A stretch of 64,000 bases of DNA, taken from the NCBI RefSeq assembly GCF_000026365.1, contig NC_012990.1, forward strand, positions 372,001-436,000, written 5' to 3'. Made by a program: the position numbers and the translations under genes. Under the pieces are notes generated by a model that did no database searches, had not been told where the DNA came from, and worked only from the letters and a program-made list of their open reading frames with translations. The stretch comes from Zygosaccharomyces rouxii. Its lineage: Eukaryota > Ascomycota > Saccharomycetes > Saccharomycetales > Saccharomycetaceae. Position 1 is the stretch's first letter. The number at the start of each line of letters is the position of its first letter. This document shows, piece by piece, positions 28,894 through 37,796 of this stretch.

Positions 28894-28895
28894 GT

Positions 28896-30722
28896 TCAAA
28901 AGAATGCCTCTCTCATTTTCCCTCTTGTGCGAATTGGTGATTTACATCCCTTAGCAGGGCAGATCTTCGGACCATAGTTATCAGGATGCGCAGAACCTTT
29001 TAGCTGAGCCAACTTCCTCTTTGCCATTCTAGATTTACCTCTAGCGTTATCTATTCGAGCAAAACACCTTCCGCAGTAAGTATGACCGCATGGCGCCACA
29101 AACGTACGTCTTGAAAGATCCCTATCCAATTGTGATGGTCTCGCTAAAGTTTGATAGGGACAATGAAACTGATATTTGTAAACCAAACATTCAAAAGAAA
29201 CACCCCTATCCATTTTTGTAATCCCTTCAAATTCATCAGGAATTCCTACACCCAATTCAACTCCACATAAGGTACAAACGGGGACTTCTTGCCATTGGTC
29301 TGAGACCGAATCATCTTTAACTACAACAGTTTCTTCCTTACCATCTCGTACAATGTCTAGTTTTATCTTAGGTTCGGTATCAAAGGACGCACTATATCCA
29401 TCAGGTAATTCCATTGCTCTCTGTACATATGACTGTTGTTGATCTTGTGTCTTTTCCATATATTTTTTCGTCCTACTATCATGCTCTCTTTCTTCTCTTT
29501 CTTGAATCATGCTAACAATACTCTGCGTACTTTCTTCCTCATCCATATCACCGACATATCCATTGTATAACCATGCTGCATCATTAGATCCCATACCATT
29601 TGCATTCATCAGGATATAGTTGGCTAAACTTTCACCGAATCCACCGCCAACGCCCATATGTATTCTGAAATGCCTTCTGTTATGCCATAAACGTCTCTGT
29701 CTTTCGTGATTTTCTTCATTCAAACGACGTGATTCCTGTTGATTCGATTGAACTCTATTCGTTGCCCAGTTTTGCACCATTCGGCTACGGTATTCTGTGA
29801 AAAGCGGTACCAGTTCATTATCACATTCTTGTAACGTTAAAGGTGCCACACTTTGTAAGATTGATCTAAACTCATATAATGACTGTGCGTGAACGAATGC
29901 GCTCCTCACATCTGGCGGAAAAGAATCTATTCTCTCTCTTAACCGCATTAAAACCGGATTTCCCTGCATAGCATCTGAACGCATTTGATCACGTCTACGA
30001 GTAATATTTCGTAATCTAGATCTCTCCTCTTCTTGACGCCGTAGTTGCAAAACGCTGGGCGGAAGACGTCCATTTTCAACAGTACCATTTCCACTATCAT
30101 CATCATCATCATCTGATGTGTGAAACAACAATCTGCTCGCTCGCCTAGCGCTTCTCTCCATCGCTTGTCTTCTTGTCCTATCCTGTTGTTGCCATTCAAA
30201 TGATCTTCTATAAGGCCTATCTGTGGGGGATGCATCTATTTGTAAGGATTCACCTCCAGGCAAATTAAGTGTCACTCTAGGGGCAGTTGTCCTCTCTTGT
30301 ACTATCACCAACCCATCATCATCAGAATTCTCATTATTATTTCTATTATTGTCATTAACTTCAATCACCTGTGGCCCATTATCTGCATCTAAATCAACAT
30401 ATTCTGCATCCGATCCAATAGGACCTTCTTCATTACCTCGTGTATTATTAATTTCTCCAACGATGGCTACTTCGTCATCTGAACCGCCATTGTCCTGTGA
30501 CCTTGTCGTTGCTACATTTGTGCCTTCAGAATTAACAAATCTGTTCAGCCCATCTCTAGGCCTGTGAATACGTCCATCAGGATGTAATCTAATAGGTCTA
30601 GCATCGTCTCTAATCCTCTGGTCCTCCTCTTGATCACTTTCGATGATAATGGGGTCCTCATCTCTACCGTTGATGTGGACCTCTTGTGAAGCCTCCGGAC
30701 TCTCTCGACCCCTCAAATCCAT
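28896..30722 (-). CDS. SLX5: SUMO-targeted ubiquitin ligase subunit Slx5
   Basis: Forms the nuclear Slx5-Slx8 complex, which ubiquitinates SUMO-modified proteins in genome maintenance. The 608-residue product has hydrophobic SUMO-interaction motifs in acidic context near the N-terminus (DPIIIESDQEED, then EVAIVGEI, then DGLVIVQERT), an Arg-rich middle and a C-terminal atypical RING: VCTLCGVELGVGIPDEF, then CGHTYCGRCFARIDNA and KLAQLKGSAHPDNYGPKICP. All closely match S. cerevisiae Slx5 (619). The ATG at 30722 (MDLRGRES) is used; nine upstream codons are open from a TTG only. Corresponds to YDL013W. Confidence 0.96.
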   Translation of the reverse strand: MDLRGRESPEASQEVHINGRDEDPIIIESDQEEDQRIRDDARPIRLHPDGRIHRPRDGLNRFVNSEGTNVATTRSQDNGGSDDEVAIVGEINNTRGNEEGPIGSDAEYVDLDADNGPQVIEVNDNNRNNNENSDDDGLVIVQERTTAPRVTLNLPGGESLQIDASPTDRPYRRSFEWQQQDRTRRQAMERSARRASRLLFHTSDDDDDDSGNGTVENGRLPPSVLQLRRQEEERSRLRNITRRRDQMRSDAMQGNPVLMRLRERIDSFPPDVRSAFVHAQSLYEFRSILQSVAPLTLQECDNELVPLFTEYRSRMVQNWATNRVQSNQQESRRLNEENHERQRRLWHNRRHFRIHMGVGGGFGESLANYILMNANGMGSNDAAWLYNGYVGDMDEEESTQSIVSMIQEREEREHDSRTKKYMEKTQDQQQSYVQRAMELPDGYSASFDTEPKIKLDIVRDGKEETVVVKDDSVSDQWQEVPVCTLCGVELGVGIPDEFEGITKMDRGVSFECLVYKYQFHCPYQTLARPSQLDRDLSRRTFVAPCGHTYCGRCFARIDNARGKSRMAKRKLAQLKGSAHPDNYGPKICPAKGCKSPIRTRGKMREAFF

Positions 30723-31182
30723 CCTCTGTAATTTCAAACTAGTTTTCAAAAACCCTACGGTCTTCCAAGGACAATATTCGCTGCTAATAACCCTTGACCG
30801 GCCCTTTTAGCAGCAGCACAGTGGTTTGTTATATCCTATAGTTCATACCTTGCTTATAATTCTCAATGTTATTATATCATCACTTCGTACCCAGTGACAA
30901 ATATACAGATGGACCTCTTCAATAGTAAGTATTATAATTACAATTATAATATATTTAAAGTAATACAGGTGAATCAATCCACCTGCTGCTCCCCAGATAC
31001 AGCTTCTGATAGTATTATAGAAAAAGACAAAATAAAAAAATAAAAAATAAAATTGTTAAAGTTAATTTAATTCAAACTCTGCAGTAAGTAGCTGTGTATC
31101 TATTTTACAAGTTTGGCGATCCAATCTTTTTAGTTCTATTGTATAATAAATCTTGTATCCGATCTTTCTTTTATTCTCCCAT
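30723..31182. other. SLX5 upstream / NOP1 downstream region
   Basis: 460-nt spacer. The part near 31030-31075 is very A/T-rich and likely the NOP1 3' end. A CAGGTG-N8-CACCTG inverted repeat is at about 30967-30986. A 44-codon ATG frame (30909-31043) is present but not supported. Confidence 0.4.
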
Positions 31183-32142
31183 CTATTTCTTTAGTCCACT
31201 TCTCATGTATCTACCAATAACGACACAGTGATCTCTTTCATATGGTTCTAAAGTCAATTGTTCCAATGGTTTGATTCTCTCTTCACGCAATTTTTGCACT
31301 TCACGAGCAAACACAGTTTCTGCATCCACTGTTGAGTCGATACAGTTTGCCTTGATAGAGATGACCACACCACCTTGATCCTTCAAAAACATGTGAGAAT
31401 TTAGAGCAATGATACGGGCTTGATCAGGTTGTGCAACATCTGCAAAGACACAGTCCACCATACCCAACAACATTCTGTATTTTTGTGGATGTCTAGCATC
31501 TTCAATGATTGGAACCACATTTGGTCTCTTCTTTGCCATTGCAATCAATTCTCTACCTGGTCTGTGAGAAAATTCAACGGCATACACAACACCTTCAGGC
31601 CCCACAACATCAGAAACGTGAGAAACAGATGTACCAGAAGCAGCACCTAGATATAAAACCTTCTTACCAGGTGCAATAAACAATTCGTCTAAACCACCCA
31701 TAATACCTGCAGCCAACTTTGATCTAAATGGATTCCACACACGGTATTCAACCTTGGTTGGTGGCACACCATCTTCCTTAGAAGGTTCTTCAACAGAAAC
31801 TCTCTTTTCACCGTAAACAGATTCACCTGGTGCAACGTTCTTGGTGACAAGCAAATCTTCTTTACCTCTAGCAATGTAGATACCATCGTGCTTGTGAGGT
31901 TCGATAACAACCTTAGCTCCACCTCTTGGGCCACCTTGGCCACCACCTCTTGGGCCACCACGGCCACCTCTTGGGCCACCACGGCCACCTCTTGGAGCAC
32001 CACGGCCACCACCTCTTGGGCCACCACGGCCACCACCTCTTGGAGCACCACGGCCACCACGGCCACCACCTCTAGGGCCACCACGGCCACCACCTCTTGG
32101 GCCACCACGGGATCCACCTCTGCTTCCTGGTCTAAATGACAT
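31183..32142 (-). CDS. NOP1: Fibrillarin, box C/D snoRNP methyltransferase
   Basis: 2'-O-methyltransferase of box C/D snoRNPs, nucleolar, essential for pre-rRNA processing. The 319-residue product starts [14 protein letters not shown] and has a Gly/Arg-rich GAR domain over about 80 residues made of RGG/PRGG repeats. The fibrillarin fold follows: [17 protein letters not shown] (SAM site), [27 protein letters not shown] and the end VVIGRYMRS. Length matches S. cerevisiae Nop1 (327). The ATG at 32142 is chosen; six open upstream codons begin with TTG. The antisense frames over the GAR domain are artefacts of its repeats. Divergent with TSC13; corresponds to YDL014W. Confidence 0.98.
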   Translation of the reverse strand: MSFRPGSRGGSRGGPRGGGRGGPRGGGRGGRGAPRGGGRGGPRGGGRGAPRGGRGGPRGGRGGPRGGGQGGPRGGAKVVIEPHKHDGIYIARGKEDLLVTKNVAPGESVYGEKRVSVEEPSKEDGVPPTKVEYRVWNPFRSKLAAGIMGGLDELFIAPGKKVLYLGAASGTSVSHVSDVVGPEGVVYAVEFSHRPGRELIAMAKKRPNVVPIIEDARHPQKYRMLLGMVDCVFADVAQPDQARIIALNSHMFLKDQGGVVISIKANCIDSTVDAETVFAREVQKLREERIKPLEQLTLEPYERDHCVVIGRYMRSGLKK

Positions 32143-32458
32143 TGTATTTAATGAGTTCAACGGTGTTAAAACGTTTTCCTTGAAGAATAAGGACAGGACA
32201 AGATTCTAGCCTTAATTGTACTCGAACTTAGTCTCTAGAAATCAGTTATATCTAACTAATTAGTGATGAGATGAGATGAGATGAGCATGAAGTTGAAATT
32301 TTTCAATTTTTTTAAAAATTTTTTCAGTCACTTGCAACGAGAAACATTTCTTGTTTTTCTTAGGGACGGTTCAACCTGAAAATCATTAAACCATGAACAG
32401 GGACAATCACAATAATAAGGGCTAACCGGTTACGTCAAGAAAACCAGATTGATCACCA
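32143..32458. promoter_or_regulatory. NOP1/TSC13 divergent promoter with PAC/RRPE-like elements
   Basis: 316-nt shared promoter. A (GATGA)4G pentamer repeat at 32265-32285 contains three GATGAGAT units, matching the core of the PAC element of ribosome-biogenesis genes. Immediately beside it are RRPE-like sequences, TTGAAATTTTTCAA near 32293-32306 and AAAAATTTTTTCA at 32314-32326 (reverse of TGAAAAAATTTTT). PAC next to RRPE is the usual arrangement for rRNA-processing genes, so these most likely serve NOP1. Confidence 0.65.
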
Positions 32459-33370
32459 ATGGTCTTAGTTAAGAGTCGTTCCAAAAGCTTACGTGACACC
32501 CAGGTGGATGTTTCCCCTGGTTCGAAATTTGATGATGTTTTGACCGCGATTTCCAAGAATAACAAGGATACAAGTATCTACAGGTTAAGATTAACCTATT
32601 TGAAAGAGAACAAGCAGATACCAGTTGTTTCAGATGAGTTCTTCGCTGCATCTGATGTGGAAACGCTATATGTTAAGGATCTAGGTCCTCAAATATCTTG
32701 GAGAATGGTCTTCATTTGTGAATATCTAGGGCCCATTATAATCCATTCATTGTTTTACTACTTATCGCAAAAACCAGAATTGCGTAGTAGTGGATCGAGG
32801 TATAACCCATATATGAATCGTTTAGCATATTTGTTGATATTAGCCCACTACTTGAAAAGAGAAGTGGAAACCATTTTTGTTCATCAGTTTTCACAGGCTA
32901 CAATGCCATTCTTCAACCTTTTCAAAAATTGTTTCCACTACTGGGTGCTCAACGGATTAATTGCATTAGGGTATTTCGGTAAGGGGTTTTTCTTTAACGA
33001 TTCCGATCTGTTCAGAGCTTACAGCTTTCTAAAGATCAATAATTTGAGTGCGTTAGTTGCATTTTTCACCATTTTTGAATTATGGAACTTTTATGCACAC
33101 ATTAAATTACGTATTTGGGGAGATTATCAAAAGAGTCTAGGCAATACTAAGGTTCGTGTGCCGCTAGATGAAGGTATCTTCAAAATATTTGTCTCACCAA
33201 ATTATACTTTGGAGCTATTATCGTGGATTACTTTCACACTAATTTTCAAATTAAACTTCTTTGCACTTGCCTTTACAATTGTTTCTGGTACTCAAATGTA
33301 TCTATGGGCCCAAAAGAAGAATAAAAAATACGGTACTCGTAGAGCATTTTTAATTCCATATTTGTTTTAG
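32459..33370 (+). CDS. TSC13: Very-long-chain enoyl-CoA reductase
   Basis: Catalyses the last reduction of each very-long-chain fatty acid elongation cycle in the ER, supplying sphingolipid synthesis. The 303-residue membrane protein has an N-terminal ubiquitin-like region (about 1-78), then several membrane segments. Conserved blocks are DLGPQISWRMVFICEYLGP, HYLKREVETIFVHQFSQATM, FNLFKNCFHYWVL, and the steroid-5-alpha-reductase-type C-terminus with HIKLRIWGDYQKS and the end KKYGTRRAFLIPYLF. Length is like S. cerevisiae Tsc13 (310). Only 31 bp separate its stop from that of CDC7. Confidence 0.97.
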   Translation: MVLVKSRSKSLRDTQVDVSPGSKFDDVLTAISKNNKDTSIYRLRLTYLKENKQIPVVSDEFFAASDVETLYVKDLGPQISWRMVFICEYLGPIIIHSLFYYLSQKPELRSSGSRYNPYMNRLAYLLILAHYLKREVETIFVHQFSQATMPFFNLFKNCFHYWVLNGLIALGYFGKGFFFNDSDLFRAYSFLKINNLSALVAFFTIFELWNFYAHIKLRIWGDYQKSLGNTKVRVPLDEGIFKIFVSPNYTLELLSWITFTLIFKLNFFALAFTIVSGTQMYLWAQKKNKKYGTRRAFLIPYLF

Positions 33371-33401
33371 ATGAATATATATATGTATATATATATATAT
33401 G
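33371..33401. repeat. TA-repeat in the 31-bp TSC13/CDC7 convergent gap
   Basis: The gap between the two stop codons is almost entirely alternating (TA)n with one G, such as TATATATATATATATG. TATATA is an efficiency element for yeast 3' end formation, so it may serve both genes. Confidence 0.7.
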
Positions 33402-35306
<1,905 letters not shown>

Positions 35307-35969
35307 ATGCAACATTATTTGATTTTATTAATATTGCTTGGTATTGGGCTGTGCTCTCCGGTAACATTTGAATTACCCAGAGGTCAAACGGAATGCTTTT
35401 ACACTTTGACGCCAAAAGATCACTGTACAATTAATTACTACTTTGCAGTGCAAGGTGGTCAATCCAATGATAATACTGTCAACTACAAGATATATGATCC
35501 TAGCGATAAGGAATCACCAATGATTGAAAGATCAAATATTCGTCTAGGTGAATGGTCATTCCCAGGAGAATTAAGAGGTGAATATGCATTTTGCTTCCAA
35601 GGAGGTAATGAACATAATAAGATTGTGGATTTAGATATTAGACATTCATGTAAGAACGAAGCTGATATTTGGTCCGAAAGACGTAAAGCAAGAAGAGAAG
35701 CTAGACATCTAAGAGATTTGCACAATGATCCATTACAAAGTTCAGTGGAAAATTCAGTAGATAAGATTGAAGAACAATTGTATCAATTAGAAATCAATCT
35801 AATGTATTATAAGGCGAGGAATAAGAGAAATCACCATACAGTTCGCTCAACAGATTTCCGTATAATGCTCTTCTCTATTTATGGCATCCTGCTGGTTATC
35901 GGGATGGGATTAGTAGAGATTATAATTTTGAAATGGTTTTTCCGAGAATCGAGAAAATATGCTATTTAA
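35307..35969 (+). CDS. ERP3: p24 family cargo receptor Erp3
   Basis: Member of the p24/emp24 family that cycles between ER and Golgi in COPII and COPI vesicles. The 220-residue protein has a signal peptide (about 1-18, MQHYLILLILLGIGLCSP), a lumenal GOLD domain (VTFELPRGQTECFYTL, then EWSFPGELRGEYAFCFQGG), a coiled-coil neck with DPLQSSVENSVDKIEEQLYQ, and a membrane segment at about 184-206. The tail WFFRESRKYAI carries a Phe pair for COPII binding. Nearly collinear with S. cerevisiae Erp3 (225). Corresponds to YDL018C. It converges with DAL1 over 67 nt. Confidence 0.96.
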   Translation: MQHYLILLILLGIGLCSPVTFELPRGQTECFYTLTPKDHCTINYYFAVQGGQSNDNTVNYKIYDPSDKESPMIERSNIRLGEWSFPGELRGEYAFCFQGGNEHNKIVDLDIRHSCKNEADIWSERRKARREARHLRDLHNDPLQSSVENSVDKIEEQLYQLEINLMYYKARNKRNHHTVRSTDFRIMLFSIYGILLVIGMGLVEIIILKWFFRESRKYAI

Positions 35970-36036
35970 TGCTAGTTTTAATTCTATTAATGAATTTAAT
36001 GATATTCAATTTTTTTTTATTATCGTAAAACCATTA

Positions 36037-37470
36037 TCAATGTTCTCTTGGCTCAAGGATCGGCTTACCTAAGGGCGATTTGGATGGACCGCCATGGGAT
36101 ACATCGAAGATAGTTAATCCACGTAATATTGTCCTTTGTACAATCCCAATAAGTTCTTGACCATTGTAAGCGGTTAATTTGTTTTTGAAATAAACTGTGG
36201 GATTGGTTACCCGTTGCTTGGCATTAGGATCAAATATAACAAAGTCAGCATCGTAGCCAATTCTTAAATGTCCCTTACGATGCTGTAATCCAACTTGTTC
36301 CGCAGTATTTTCACAGCACCATTTAACAATCTCCATCAGACTAACGGAAGGATTCAAAGTGGACCCCACCGTATGCAATAAGGGCAATCCCAAACCAACA
36401 GACGATATACCGCCCCAAGCACTCATGAAGTCACCCTTTTCTAACTGTTTCAATTCTGGTGTACATGGAGAATGATCACTGACTACAGAAGTAATGGATC
36501 CATCACGTAAACCTTCCCAAAGGGCCAAACGATTTTTCTCATTACGAATTGGTGGACAACACTTGCAAAAAGTAGCACCTTTACCTATTTTTTCTGCAGC
36601 CAAACTCAAATAATGGAAGCAAGTCTCTGCTGTAATGGGTAGGCCATCCTTGTGAGCTTGACGCATTAGTGGTATTGCCTCCATAGATGCTAAATGAACG
36701 ATATGCACCGAAGGTCCTTTCCCAGAATTTGCCGCCATACTTTTTTTCAAACAATCAATGATTAAAGAAATTGCATCAAATTCGAATCTATCAGGTCTTG
36801 AAGCCAAAAATGAATCGTATTGACAAGAATCCGTCTCTTGATGGTGGTTATCATGGGAAGTCTCTTGTGAGCCTGTATCAAGCTCAGCATGGAACATAAC
36901 CATCGCTTTACTATTAGAAAGTTCACTCATAGCATTTTCAATATAGCATTTATCAATTGGTGGGAATTCTGGCACTCCAGAGTCCATTAAGAACCCTTTA
37001 AATCCACGTACACCAGCCTTTACTAATGGTATCAAATCTTTCAAATTACCTGGGACCAACCCTCCCCAAAATCCGACATCACACCATAATTGACCTTCTG
37101 CCGCCTTCAATTTGGTGTTGAAATTGGCTACGTTAATAGTTGGAGGAATTGCATTCAATGGCATATCCACTACGGTAGTAACACCACCACTGGAGGCTGC
37201 TCTTGTACCAGTAGCGAAACCCTCCCAATCAGTTCTACCGGGTTCATTTAAATGGACATGAGAATCCACTAAGCCTGGTAAAATAACTTTGGGAGTAACA
37301 TCTTCAAAATCTTCAACATCAAATAATTTCAACCTTGGATCGTCGACCGATGGTACCAATTCATTATATATTTCAATGATCTTACCCGAGTCAGTGGAGT
37401 ACAATAATGTAGCAGCTGTTTCTCTGCTGTCAATGATACACCTTTGAGAGCCAATAGCTTTTATAGGCAT
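36037..37470 (-). CDS. DAL1: Allantoinase
   Basis: Hydrolyses allantoin to allantoate, the first step in using allantoin as nitrogen source. The 477-residue amidohydrolase has the metal ligands HVH in DSHVHLNEPGRTDWEG (H71, H73), the lysine expected to be carboxylated in GVRGFKGFLMDSG (K158), FHAEL, HIVHLAS and the Asp in SVVSDHSPCTPELK. Length is slightly above S. cerevisiae Dal1 (460). The ATG at 37470 (MPIKAIGSQRCII) is chosen by homology; the open frame goes eight codons further from TTG. In S. cerevisiae the gene lies in the DAL cluster on chromosome IX; here it sits alone between ERP3 and KAP104. Upstream GATAA and Ppr1-like sites are listed separately. Confidence 0.96.
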   Translation of the reverse strand: MPIKAIGSQRCIIDSRETAATLLYSTDSGKIIEIYNELVPSVDDPRLKLFDVEDFEDVTPKVILPGLVDSHVHLNEPGRTDWEGFATGTRAASSGGVTTVVDMPLNAIPPTINVANFNTKLKAAEGQLWCDVGFWGGLVPGNLKDLIPLVKAGVRGFKGFLMDSGVPEFPPIDKCYIENAMSELSNSKAMVMFHAELDTGSQETSHDNHHQETDSCQYDSFLASRPDRFEFDAISLIIDCLKKSMAANSGKGPSVHIVHLASMEAIPLMRQAHKDGLPITAETCFHYLSLAAEKIGKGATFCKCCPPIRNEKNRLALWEGLRDGSITSVVSDHSPCTPELKQLEKGDFMSAWGGISSVGLGLPLLHTVGSTLNPSVSLMEIVKWCCENTAEQVGLQHRKGHLRIGYDADFVIFDPNAKQRVTNPTVYFKNKLTAYNGQELIGIVQRTILRGLTIFDVSHGGPSKSPLGKPILEPREH

Positions 37471-37567
37471 TTTACGCTGTGGCACGATTATCAAACTGTA
37501 AGACCACTGATTTTGAATCCATCTTACCTTTTATATGATTCCCAGGGACTCAATTCCATTAATGCTA

Positions 37568-37585
37568 ATTCGGTTATTGCCGAAT
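37568..37585. promoter_or_regulatory. Ppr1-type site TTCGG-N6-CCGAA upstream of DAL1
   Basis: A perfect inverted repeat ATTCGG-TTATTG-CCGAAT, 98 bp upstream of the DAL1 ATG. TTCGG-N6-CCGAA is the known site of the Zn2Cys6 activator Ppr1 at S. cerevisiae URA genes. The match is exact, with one extra paired base on each side. Confidence 0.6.
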
Positions 37586-37598
37586 ACGAGTCGCTGTT

Positions 37599-37666
37599 GA
37601 TAATGTGGCCTCGATAACAAAAAGTACATACGGAACACTCAGATATTCAGATAAATACTTTGATAA
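37599..37666. promoter_or_regulatory. GATAA cluster upstream of DAL1
   Basis: Four GATAA elements at 37599-37603, 37613-37617, 37650-37654 and 37662-37666, 129-196 bp upstream of DAL1. These are the sites of the GATA factors Gln3 and Gat1, and clusters mark genes under nitrogen catabolite repression, as for S. cerevisiae DAL genes. Confidence 0.7.
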
Positions 37667-37796
37667 ATACTTACATAAACACTATATAAAATATTATTAT
37701 ATACATAGAGCATTTCATATTATATGTATTATACTATGTCATATTATATTACAACTGAAACCTTTGGTGGAAAGTGTAAATTAAGAAAATGCATGT

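Noticed and set aside
30909..31043. 44-codon ATG frame between SLX5 and NOP1
   Set aside because: Short, Tyr/Asn/Lys-rich from AT-rich DNA, in the SLX5 promoter, no known match. Could be a microprotein, but nothing supports it.
31689..32139. Frames over the NOP1 GAR domain (Val/Ala-rich minus strand, Thr/Ser-rich plus strand)
   Set aside because: Low-complexity by-products of the RGG-coding repeat.
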